Source: Pontiella desulfatans
GTDB lineage: Bacteria > Verrucomicrobiota > Kiritimatiellia > Kiritimatiellales > Pontiellaceae
Length of the DNA: 64,000 nucleotides
Assembly (NCBI RefSeq): GCF_900890425.1
Contig: NZ_CAAHFG010000003.1
Coordinates: 186,001-250,000, forward strand
Direction of reading: 5' to 3'
Made by a program: the position numbers and the translations under genes. Numbering within the stretch: the first letter of the stretch is position 1; every line of letters starts with the position of its first letter. Under the pieces are notes generated by a model, which saw only the letters and a program-made list of their open reading frames with translations, made no database searches and had not been told where the DNA came from. This document shows positions 1 through 6,794 of the stretch, one piece after another.

Positions 1-852
1 CAGGTGCTCTTTTTTTGACCGAAGGTATTTATCAAAAACTTCATTGAGATCGGCGGCTTCCTTTTGCGACAGGCGCTGGTGTTGGGCGCATTGCGACGAA
101 ACAAAGTTGAACAGCATCTTGTCGTTGCTCAGGTTGACGCCCGACCCGAAAGCGGATTGGTAGTCGGCATGCCATCCGGGAAACACAAGGCAGGTTTCCA
201 GCGGCACTGGATTCTTGGCCGTGAATTTCCTCAGCGAGGCTTTGTTGCTGTCGTTGATGAGTTGCAGTAACAGCTTCTGGATATGCTTCCCATTCCGTTT
301 GGCTTGGTTCAGTTCATTTGTTGATTTATACCCGTTCGGAAACAGAAGGTGCCCATCCTGGTATTTTATCGACACATCACCTTTAAGAGGCTTGGAGCGC
401 GCTTTCGTTTCAAACACCATCACCCCGACCTCGCCGATTAGGACATGGTCGATGTTGAATTTTGGTTTGTCATCGATGATGTCGTGGTAGACCGAGCAGC
501 CCCTAAGGCGGGTGCGTTCCAGCTCCTGGCCTACAAGGACTTCGCCCAGATAACCCAAACGTGTTGTTCGGATTTCCTCCAACAGCTTCCGTCCCTTGAA
601 CAGGAGCCAGCCCAGCCATACGGCCAGAACAACTGTATAGAGAATGAAGAGGCTGGTTATGGATTTCAGTAAAGGAATCAATCCAGTAGCAGCCAACAAG
701 GCGGCGGGTCCCGAAACAAGACCCATTGCGAACGAATCAACCTTCTCGTCCAGTTGCTCCCGTAGCGAAGCGCCCGGAGCATTCAACGGCGCCTTCAAAA
801 ACGGCGGTCGTCGGCCTTTTCGTTCCAACAGAAGTTTTCGTAGTAGATTCAT
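1..852 (-). CDS. NERD domain membrane protein (partial, C-terminus outside window)
   Basis: The minus-strand frame is open from an ATG at 852 to the window edge (284 codons, no stop), so the C-terminus is missing. Residues about 41-85 form one or two hydrophobic segments, so the protein is probably membrane-anchored. From about residue 97 it reads like a NERD (nuclease-related) domain: RLGYLGEVLVGQELE, then NIDHVLIG near 133-140 and VFETK near 146-150, which supply the acidic and Lys residues of a PD-(D/E)XK-like core. NERD proteins are presumed DNA-processing enzymes; the substrate here is unknown. The gene lies 31 bp downstream of another PD-(D/E)XK gene on the same strand, so the two may be co-transcribed. 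Confidence 0.8.
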   Translation of the reverse strand, partial: MNLLRKLLLERKGRRPPFLKAPLNAPGASLREQLDEKVDSFAMGLVSGPAALLAATGLIPLLKSITSLFILYTVVLAVWLGWLLFKGRKLLEEIRTTRLGYLGEVLVGQELERTRLRGCSVYHDIIDDKPKFNIDHVLIGEVGVMVFETKARSKPLKGDVSIKYQDGHLLFPNGYKSTNELNQAKRNGKHIQKLLLQLINDSNKASLRKFTAKNPVPLETCLVFPGWHADYQSAFGSGVNLSNDKMLFNFVSSQCAQHQRLSQKEAADLNEVFDKYLRSKKEHL

Positions 853-883
853 GCCGGTTTTGTCTCAGGTTGTTCGGACGTAT

Positions 884-2029
884 TCATCGTTTGGTATCCC
901 GCTCCAACTCTTCGGTAATAAGTTGCATCTGTTTTTTGAGTTCTTCTTTGGAGGGCAGGTATAGCTGATACTTGGAGGCGAAAATATTGGCATCTTTCGG
1001 CAGGGTCAGCTCGACCAACGCATCGTTCTTTCGGTGGCAAAGGACGATGCCAATGGTGGGTTGCTCGTCCTCGGTTTTCACATGGCGGTCGAAATGGTTG
1101 ACATACATTTGCATCTGGCCGAGATCCTTGTGGGTGAGTTTGTCCCGTTTGAGATCCAGCAGGACATAGCAGCGCAGCAGGCGGTTGTAGAAAACCAGGT
1201 CAACATAGAAATGGTCGTTGTCGAAGGTGAAGCGCTTCTGACGCGCCTCGAAGAGGAAGCCCTTGCCCAGCTCCAGAAGGAACTGCTCCAGCTTGTCGAT
1301 GATGGCTTCTTCCAACTCATCCTCGGAATAGGATGCCCGTTGCTCCAGTTCCAGGAATTCCAGCACCAGCGGATCCTTGATCAGGTCGGCGGCTTTTTCC
1401 AACACCAAGCCCTCCTTGGAAAGCGTGCGGATCTCCTCCTTATTGCGGCTTAGCGCCAACCGTTCAAAAAGGGAACTCCCGATCTGCCGCTCCAGTTCAC
1501 GCACGCTCCAGCCGTTGGCCGCCGCCTCGATCTCATAGAATCGGCGCTCCTCCGGACGCTCGATCGTCAGGAGGCTGACATAGTGCGACCAGCTCAGTTG
1601 AAACTGGTTGGCCAACAGCTCCAAGATTCCACCAGCAGATTCCGCAGACAGTGTCTGCCGAATATCTGATTTCCGAGACACCGCCTCGGAATTTGGCAAA
1701 AGAGAAATCCGAGACAGTGTCTCGGAAATTCGTTCGTCGGCGACAAACCCCTGATATACCGTGAAAAAACGGCGCATTAGCTCCAAGGAATCCACCGAAA
1801 AACCACGCCCCAAGCCAGTCGTTAGTTCCCTCGACAGCTTTTTCAGCACAGCCTCGCCATACTCCGCCCGATCCGCACCGTTCTGCTGATACTCCACAAT
1901 ATACCAGCCAAACAGCCAGTTGCGCACCACCAGCTCGATGTTGACCGAGCGAGCCGCGCGTTGCTGCATCGTCGTATGGGTTTCGCGGCACAGCGCAACC
2001 AATGAACTAAAATCAAAAACCTCATCCAT
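884..2029 (-). CDS. YhcG/DUF1016-family PD-(D/E)XK nuclease domain protein
   Basis: The 381-residue protein has the YhcG/DUF1016 layout: an N-terminal helical domain (residues about 1-170, with VRNWLFGWYIVEYQQNG) and a C-terminal PD-(D/E)XK nuclease-like domain (about 215-365). The C-terminal domain carries the strand FYVDLVFYNRLL followed by YVLLDLKRDKL, which holds the Asp and D-L-K active-site residues. Members occur in E. coli (YhcG) and beside restriction systems; the exact role is not established. The linker (about residues 97-135) is encoded by three short perfect or near-perfect palindromes, which is odd for coding DNA. The start at 2029 gives the usual family length but has only a weak ribosome site. 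A NERD gene follows 31 bp downstream. Confidence 0.85.
   Translation of the reverse strand: MDEVFDFSSLVALCRETHTTMQQRAARSVNIELVVRNWLFGWYIVEYQQNGADRAEYGEAVLKKLSRELTTGLGRGFSVDSLELMRRFFTVYQGFVADERISETLSRISLLPNSEAVSRKSDIRQTLSAESAGGILELLANQFQLSWSHYVSLLTIERPEERRFYEIEAAANGWSVRELERQIGSSLFERLALSRNKEEIRTLSKEGLVLEKAADLIKDPLVLEFLELEQRASYSEDELEEAIIDKLEQFLLELGKGFLFEARQKRFTFDNDHFYVDLVFYNRLLRCYVLLDLKRDKLTHKDLGQMQMYVNHFDRHVKTEDEQPTIGIVLCHRKNDALVELTLPKDANIFASKYQLYLPSKEELKKQMQLITEELERDTKR
1644..1725. repeat. Three clustered palindromes inside the YhcG-family gene
   Basis: Within the coding sequence, GCAGACA-G-TGTCTGC (1644-1658), TTCCGAG-N7-CTCGGAA (about 1671-1691) and CCGAGACA-G-TGTCTCGG (1709-1725) follow each other in about 80 bp. 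They share the core GAGACA/TGTCTC and encode the linker between the two protein domains. The reading frame is kept. Confidence 0.75.
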
Positions 2030-2108
2030 GGTTCATTCCCATCCTTCCGTATTCGTAATCGATGTGTCGTGTTTCCGATTCCTTGTGGTCAAGACCGATT
2101 CCCCGAAA

Positions 2109-2154
2109 CCGCCTAAAGGCGGGACAACGAATTTTTTAAAGGCAGGACCACGAA
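2109..2154. repeat. Two degenerate 23-nt tandem units after hemN
   Basis: Units 2109-2131 and 2132-2154 both end in TAAAGGC(G/A)GGAC(A/C)ACGAA. The first unit also contains the small hairpin CCGCC-TAAA-GGCGG. They lie between the hemN stop and the YhcG start and may form part of a 3' end signal, but there is no classic hairpin plus T-run. Confidence 0.5.
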
Positions 2155-2159
2155 CGTAT

Positions 2160-3515
2160 CTACACGGTCTGCGAATAGCGGCCTTTGCGTTGTTCGGCCT
2201 GGAGGTAGGCATCGAACCGCATGGCGACGATGCGGACGAAGAGGCGGCCGAGCGGGGTGACGTGCAGGCCGCCGGGTTCGCGCTTAACAAGGCCGTCGGC
2301 TTCGAGGTCGTCGAGCGAGGAAATCTCGGCCTTGAAGTGTTTGGCAAAGTCGATGCCTATTTCTTCGGAGAGCTGGGCATAGTCGATGTAGAGGTTGCAC
2401 ATGATGTGCATGATGGCGGTATGGCGGATCTTGTCCTCTTCGGTCATGGCATAGCCGCGCACGATCGGCAATTCGCCGGCATCGAGTGCGGCGTAGTAGG
2501 GCTCGATTTCCTTGTGGTTTTGGAAATAGCTTCCGTTGACGTGCGAAATCGACGACATGCCGAAGCCATGGATGTCGACGCCTTTATGGGTGCTGTAGCC
2601 TTGGAAGTTGCGTTGCAAGGTTCCGTTGGCCAGCGCCAGCGCCATGGCGTCGTCCGGTTTCGCAAAGTGGTCCATGCCAATGTAGACATAGCCGGCCCCG
2701 GTGAGTTTTTCGATGGTCAGCTGGAGCAGTTTCAGCTTCATCTCCGCATCGGGCAGGCGGTCTTCAAAGCTTTTCTGGAACGTCTTGATCCATGGGATGT
2801 GCGCATAGCTGTAGACCGCGAAGCGATCGGGCGAAAACGTTAGGGCTTCATCCAGCGTGCGGTTGAACGATTCCACGGTTTGGTTGGGAAGTCCATAGAT
2901 CAGGTCGAAGTTGATCGACTCCATCCCGCTCTCCCGCAGCCACTGGGTGCTCTCGCCGATCAGTTCCAGCGGCTGGATGCGGCCAATGGTTTGCTGCACT
3001 TCGGGGCAGGTGTCCTGCACGCCGAGCGAGGCCCGGTTGAAACCGGCGGCGCGCAGTGCCTCGATCTTTTCGAGCGTTAGCGAGCGGGGGTCGGTTTCGA
3101 CGCCGGCCTCGATGGTTTCGGCCATTGGGAAGCGATCCCGGATCAGTTGGCCGAGGCGTTCGAGTTCATTGGGTTGGAAAAAGGTGGGCGTTCCCCCGCC
3201 GAGTTGGATTTGCACCACCTTCGACCCTTCGGCCACGAAGGGCGTCCGCAAGGCCAGTTCAGCTTCCAGGTAGCCCAGGTATTCGGCGCTCCTGGCCAGG
3301 TTGCCGGTAACAATGTTGGTACAGCCGCAGTAGAGGCATTGCGAGGAGCAGAACGGGAGGTGGAAGTAGAGCGAGAGCGGTGCAAGCACACTTGCGCAAG
3401 TGTGCTTGGCGGAAAACCCCTCCGTGAAGTGGGTGGCCGGCGGGTACGAGGTGTAGCGCGGCCCCGGTTGGTTGTATTTCCGAAGCAGGTCTAGGTTGAT
3501 CGTGATTGGGTTCAT
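2160..3515 (-). CDS. hemN: Oxygen-independent coproporphyrinogen III oxidase (radical SAM)
   Basis: The protein catalyses oxygen-independent oxidative decarboxylation of coproporphyrinogen III to protoporphyrinogen IX, using S-adenosylmethionine and a 4Fe-4S cluster. The start at 3515 (MNPITINLDLLRKY) gives 451 residues, close to the usual 450-460. YNQPGPRYTSYPPA and the cluster motif CSSQCLYCGC near residues 55-65 are typical HemN signatures, followed by QLGGGTPT. Its ATG overlaps the hemE stop codon by 4 bp (ATGA, 3512-3515), so the two haem genes are translationally coupled. The longer in-frame reading to 3629 runs into hemE and is rejected. Use of HemN rather than an oxygen-dependent enzyme fits an anaerobic organism. 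Confidence 0.95.
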   Translation of the reverse strand: MNPITINLDLLRKYNQPGPRYTSYPPATHFTEGFSAKHTCASVLAPLSLYFHLPFCSSQCLYCGCTNIVTGNLARSAEYLGYLEAELALRTPFVAEGSKVVQIQLGGGTPTFFQPNELERLGQLIRDRFPMAETIEAGVETDPRSLTLEKIEALRAAGFNRASLGVQDTCPEVQQTIGRIQPLELIGESTQWLRESGMESINFDLIYGLPNQTVESFNRTLDEALTFSPDRFAVYSYAHIPWIKTFQKSFEDRLPDAEMKLKLLQLTIEKLTGAGYVYIGMDHFAKPDDAMALALANGTLQRNFQGYSTHKGVDIHGFGMSSISHVNGSYFQNHKEIEPYYAALDAGELPIVRGYAMTEEDKIRHTAIMHIMCNLYIDYAQLSEEIGIDFAKHFKAEISSLDDLEADGLVKREPGGLHVTPLGRLFVRIVAMRFDAYLQAEQRKGRYSQTV

Positions 3516-4555
3516 TCGAAATTCTGTACGGTTTGGGCAACGGCCAGGATGGCTGCGATGTCGGCATCCGGCGGGACGCCATGGCCGAGGTTGAAGATGA
3601 AGCCATTGCGTCGGCGCATTTCTTCGCAAATCCGGGCCGCTTCCGCCGCGGCCACTTCGGGCTTGGCGAGCAACAGTGCCGGATCCATGTTGCCCTGCAC
3701 GGCGACATCGGCGGGTATGGTTCGGGCGGTTTGGCGGAGGCCGATGCTCCAGTCGATGCCCAGCACGTTCGCGCCGGTCTGGACGGCCTTTTTCCAGTTG
3801 TGGTGCACATTGCGCGCGAAGACAATGGTGGGCACCTCTCCGCCGATGGCATCGATGATCTGCTGCATCCAGAGTCCCGAGATTTTCCAGAACAGGCCGG
3901 GGGCCAGGGTGCCGCCCTGGCTATCGAAAATCTGGATGACATCGGCCCCGGCTTCGATCTGCGCCTTGAGGTAGGTGATGGTGGCTTCGGTAATTTTTTC
4001 GAGCAGGGTATAGAATAGCCTGGGTTCGTTGTAGACCATGGCGCGCGCGCGAAGGTTTTCGCGCGAGCTGCCGCCCTCGACCATGAAGGAGGCGAGCGTC
4101 CAGGGGGAACCGGCGAAGCCGATGATGGCGCGCTCGTCGCCGAGTTCCTTGCGGGTGACGCGGATGGCCTCGGGCGTGTAGCCAATGTGGTCGAGCACAT
4201 TCGAGGGGTTGAGCCTGTCGATATCGGCCCGCGAGTTGAGCTGGAAGTCCATCTTGACGCCGCCCTGTTCGAGTAGCTCGTATTTCTGGCCCATGGCCTC
4301 CGCAATCACGAGGATGTCGGAAAAAATGACGGCGGCATCGTAGCCGAAGCGGCGGATGGGCTGGAGGGTGACCTCGGCGGCCAGGGCCGGATCCTGCACC
4401 AGCTCGGTGAATTTGCGTGTTTGCTTGAGCTCGCGGTATTCGGGCAGGCTGCGGCCGGCCTGGCGCATCATCCAAATGGGCGGGCGGTCGGTGGCTTCGC
4501 AACGGCAGGCGCGCAGGAAGCGTTCGCGGTGGGTCATGGGCGTTGAATCATTCAT
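3512..4555 (-). CDS. hemE: Uroporphyrinogen decarboxylase
   Basis: HemE removes four carboxyl groups from uroporphyrinogen III to give coproporphyrinogen III, the substrate of the HemN encoded just downstream. The start at 4555 (MNDSTPMTHRERFLRACR) gives 347 residues, the normal length. The N-terminal signature RPPIWMMRQAGRSLPEYR, with the Arg residues that bind substrate carboxylates, is present, as are FSDILVIAEAMG and GFAGSPWTLASFMVEGG in the expected order. A second possible start lies at 4537. The gene forms a two-gene operon with hemN through a 4-bp ATGA overlap. A terminator of a degraded upstream gene ends about 40 bp before the start, so the hemE promoter must lie in or across this short stretch. 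Confidence 0.95.
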   Translation of the reverse strand: MNDSTPMTHRERFLRACRCEATDRPPIWMMRQAGRSLPEYRELKQTRKFTELVQDPALAAEVTLQPIRRFGYDAAVIFSDILVIAEAMGQKYELLEQGGVKMDFQLNSRADIDRLNPSNVLDHIGYTPEAIRVTRKELGDERAIIGFAGSPWTLASFMVEGGSSRENLRARAMVYNEPRLFYTLLEKITEATITYLKAQIEAGADVIQIFDSQGGTLAPGLFWKISGLWMQQIIDAIGGEVPTIVFARNVHHNWKKAVQTGANVLGIDWSIGLRQTARTIPADVAVQGNMDPALLLAKPEVAAAEAARICEEMRRRNGFIFNLGHGVPPDADIAAILAVAQTVQNFE

Positions 4556-4595
4556 AGGCGGGGCTTTATGGCACGATTTCAGTACCGTTTGCCAC

Positions 4596-4630
4596 AAAAA
4601 AAACGAATGCCCTGGAAAACCGGGCATTCG
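4596..4630 (-). terminator. Rho-independent terminator, minus strand
   Basis: Stem CGAATGCCC (4604-4612) pairs with GGGCATTCG (4622-4630). On the minus strand it is followed by eight T (4603-4596). It sits directly after the RidA-like stub and upstream of hemE. Confidence 0.8.
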
Positions 4631-4671
4631 TCTGATGGGGAGGTTGATGAATCTAGCGGGGGAATAGCGGT

Positions 4672-4712
4672 GTCGAGTTCGATATCGAACAACAGGTCGG
4701 GGTGCCTCCCGC
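4672..4712 (-). pseudogene. C-terminal stub of a RidA-family gene
   Basis: Minus-strand translation gives RHPDLLFDIELD, which matches RHDLLFEIELD at the C-terminus of the Rid-family protein encoded at 13009-14175. Both are followed within about 70 bp by a strong terminator. A shift after ELD puts the expected stop (TAG) out of frame. Upstream, at about 4713, the sequence changes abruptly into a dispersed repeat, so the rest of the gene is gone. I read this as the remains of a paralogue cut off by the repeat. Confidence 0.6.
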
Positions 4713-5131
4713 AACCCTGGAAACGTAAATGAACCACAGATGAACCTAGCGCGGCATAGCCGCAACCCAATTGTTTAGAACCACTGATGAACACCGAAGA
4801 CACGGATTTTTTTACCACAGAGAACCTGGAGCAGCGGTGCCGCAACCAAATTATTTGAAGCTACAGATGAACACCGAAGACACGGATTATTTACCACAGA
4901 GATCTCAGAGACACAGAGCATCCTAATCCTCTGAGCCTCAGTGTCCTCTAGCGCAGCGGGTGGTGAAAACTTGTCAGGAAAATAAGAAATTGACGGATAG
5001 TAGTACAGAACCCCAAACAGAATATGCTTAACCGATATCCAACCCACAGGGAGGGTGGGATAAATTTCGTGTCTTCTTGAATATCAGCGTCCCTATGTGT
5101 TCATCCGTGGTTCCATTCCCGAGTTAAGGAC
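4713..5131. repeat. ~420 bp composite dispersed repeat, copy 1
   Basis: This stretch is the reverse complement of 33300-33727 with small differences. Both copies run from a TGGAAACGTAAATG end, through tandem blocks reading ACCACAGAG / GAACACCGAAGACACGG / GCGGCATAGCCGCAACC, to a CATCCGTGGTTCCATTCCCG end. No gene is seen in it; the short open frames it contains recur in the other copy and are repeat sequence. With its flanks it accounts for the gene-free 4556-5294 interval. Confidence 0.85.
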
Positions 5132-5207
5132 AACTGGTTTGACCAACAGTCTTAACCCCAGTCACGCATCTAGGCTCGGTTGCATCCAGAATGCGGTACG
5201 CAGACGA

Positions 5208-5236
5208 GAAAAACCCGCCGGATTGCACCGGCGGGT
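5208..5236 (-). terminator. Rho-independent terminator after the lipoprotein pair
   Basis: Stem ACCCGCCGG (5213-5221) pairs with CCGGCGGGT (5228-5236). On the minus strand a T-run follows at 5213-5208. It lies about 60 bp past the stop of the 121-residue lipoprotein gene. Confidence 0.75.
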
Positions 5237-5294
5237 AACTGCCTTTGTCCTATCTGCGGCACGAGGCCGGGAAGCGTCGGACGGTTTCGATCCG

Positions 5295-5660
5295 TTATTC
5301 AGCCGCAGCCGCCGGGACCGCGTTCAACGGTGCCAGGCTGCTTTCGATGGCCTCCACCTTGCTCTTGACATATTCACGGGGCGGAGGCCCATCGCCTGGG
5401 CCCTTTTCCTCCGCGAGCGTGGCCGGAGCCTGCGTTTCCCCGGCCGACTCGACCGGTGGGGCCACCGCCGCTTCAGACCGTGTTTCTGGGGCCACCGCCG
5501 CTACCTTCGTTGAAGTTGCCCCTTCGGGTTCTTCTTCTGCTGCAACGGGTTTTTCCGTGTTTTCGGTTGCCGTCTGGCAGCCGGCGGCCGCCAGCAGCAC
5601 CGTGCAGCACAGGAGGCCGGGAATCCATCGTCCAGTCCAGGGTCTTCGTTGTGTTGTCAT
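5295..5660 (-). CDS. Small Ala/Pro/Glu-rich lipoprotein, function unknown
   Basis: The protein has 121 residues. The N-terminus has a positively charged stretch (TTQRRPWTGR), a hydrophobic segment (IPGLLCCTVLL) and the lipobox AAAGC, so it should be lipidated at Cys28 and exported. The mature part is low-complexity, rich in Ala, Glu and Pro, with no recognisable domain; it is probably an extended, disordered tether. It lies 44 bp downstream of the LPP20-like lipoprotein gene and ahead of a terminator, so the two form a small operon. The start at 5660 has an AGGTGA ribosome site. Confidence 0.75.
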   Translation of the reverse strand: MTTQRRPWTGRWIPGLLCCTVLLAAAGCQTATENTEKPVAAEEEPEGATSTKVAAVAPETRSEAAVAPPVESAGETQAPATLAEEKGPGDGPPPREYVKSKVEAIESSLAPLNAVPAAAAE

Positions 5661-5704
5661 ATGATCACCTATGCCTCTTTGAATTGATGGTCTTCAGCCT
5701 TGTG

Positions 5705-6538
5705 TTATTCCTCGGGGTTGATCGGAATGTTCTGGATCGGTTTCAGGCTTTCTTCAAGCTTTTCAACCGGTTCCTTTTCCTCAGGCGGAAGCGGTTCCGG
5801 AGCCTCTACGGTAACCTGGGGAACAACCGGTTTCTTGCGCTCCGGCTTGTACTCCGATTTTATGGGTTGGTTGGAGATGAAGACGGAGAGTCCATCGACC
5901 ACATAGTGCTTGGACTTCGTTAGCACTCCGCCATCCAGCACCATCCAGACAAAGCATTCATCGCTCACCGGATCGAACCACAGGGCTCGCTGCCGGCTCC
6001 CCGCCAGGACAATATCCATAATGTCCCGATCCACCGCGAGCGAACTCCTGCGCGAGTTTTCGCTGCGGCCTTCGCCGGTTGCGAGGGCGTTGTCTTCGAG
6101 TTCGGAGCGCCCGACCGTCTGCAGCCGGGTTTCGAGCATGCTGGCCAGTTCAATTCGGCCCGAAAGCCGCGCTTCGTCCAGCTGTTCACGCACGCCGAGC
6201 CCTTTCGGGGAGGAGACCCCAACGGCTCCAACAACGCCGCCGATGGCCGGGTTGATGACCCAGTCGGGAATGAGGGCATTCTTGTCCTTCATGACCGGGT
6301 AGTTGATGGTCAGTGTGTCACCGGACTGCGATGACGTTGCGCCTTCCACCTTCACGGTCATTTCCGAGCGTCCGACGGGGCCGGCTTCTTCCGTTTGCGT
6401 TACTGCGCCTTCTTCAGCTGCGTCTTCCGGCGCAGGGGTGGTTTTGGCCGTTTGGCATCCGGATAGAAATACCATGGCCGTCGCAAGGGACAACGCGACG
6501 GTTGTGAACTTCATGTGAGTGAACTTGTCGTTACTCAT
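5705..6538 (-). CDS. LPP20-like lipoprotein
   Basis: The protein has 277 residues. The signal MKFTTVALSLATAMVFLSGC ends in a lipobox (LSGC), so it is predicted to be a lipoprotein. The stretch IPDWVINPAIGGVVGAVGVS, followed by REQLDEARLSGRIELASMLETRLQ, resembles the LPP20 fold: the P-x-W motif, a small domain, then a helix with Ala and Arg. The C-terminal 60 residues are Pro/Glu-rich. The start at 6538 is chosen because AAGGAG lies 8 bp upstream; an internal Met at 6514 would still give a complete signal peptide. LPP20-type proteins sit in the outer membrane with poorly known roles. It is the first gene of a two-gene lipoprotein operon. Confidence 0.7.
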   Translation of the reverse strand: MSNDKFTHMKFTTVALSLATAMVFLSGCQTAKTTPAPEDAAEEGAVTQTEEAGPVGRSEMTVKVEGATSSQSGDTLTINYPVMKDKNALIPDWVINPAIGGVVGAVGVSSPKGLGVREQLDEARLSGRIELASMLETRLQTVGRSELEDNALATGEGRSENSRRSSLAVDRDIMDIVLAGSRQRALWFDPVSDECFVWMVLDGGVLTKSKHYVVDGLSVFISNQPIKSEYKPERKKPVVPQVTVEAPEPLPPEEKEPVEKLEESLKPIQNIPINPEE

Positions 6539-6740
6539 GGTGAACTCCTTACTTCAACTCAGGCGGGAGTTCTCCGGGAAGCGTGGGCACGCGCCCATGG
6601 GGACTATGCCGGCTTAAACCGCCCTCCTGAATGAACAGAATTGTAAGGGGCGGGTGGCTTTGGCACAAGGATTAATATTTTTTTTGAAACCATAAATAGT
6701 TAGTCGGCCTTCTTTCCGGGGCGGATGGGCCCCTTGCGCC

Positions 6741-6768
6741 GCCCGGGCGCACGGCGTGCGCCCCTCCG
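6741..6768. repeat. REP-like palindrome, right half (copy near 60.2 kb)
   Basis: The 27 bases from 6741 are the same as 60180-60206 and contain the hairpin GGGCGCAC/GTGCGCCC. The left half here is degenerate. It lies just past the 3' end of the large beta-helix gene. Confidence 0.7.
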
Positions 6769-6794
6769 GCAAGGCCTCGTAATCGTTAAATGCC

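Noticed and set aside
4775-5047. A 90-codon frame containing SFPPAALEDTEAQRIRML-like sequence, also found at 33337-33630
   Set aside because: The shared protein text comes from the 420-bp DNA repeat, in opposite orientations, without a ribosome site. It is repeat sequence, not a gene family.
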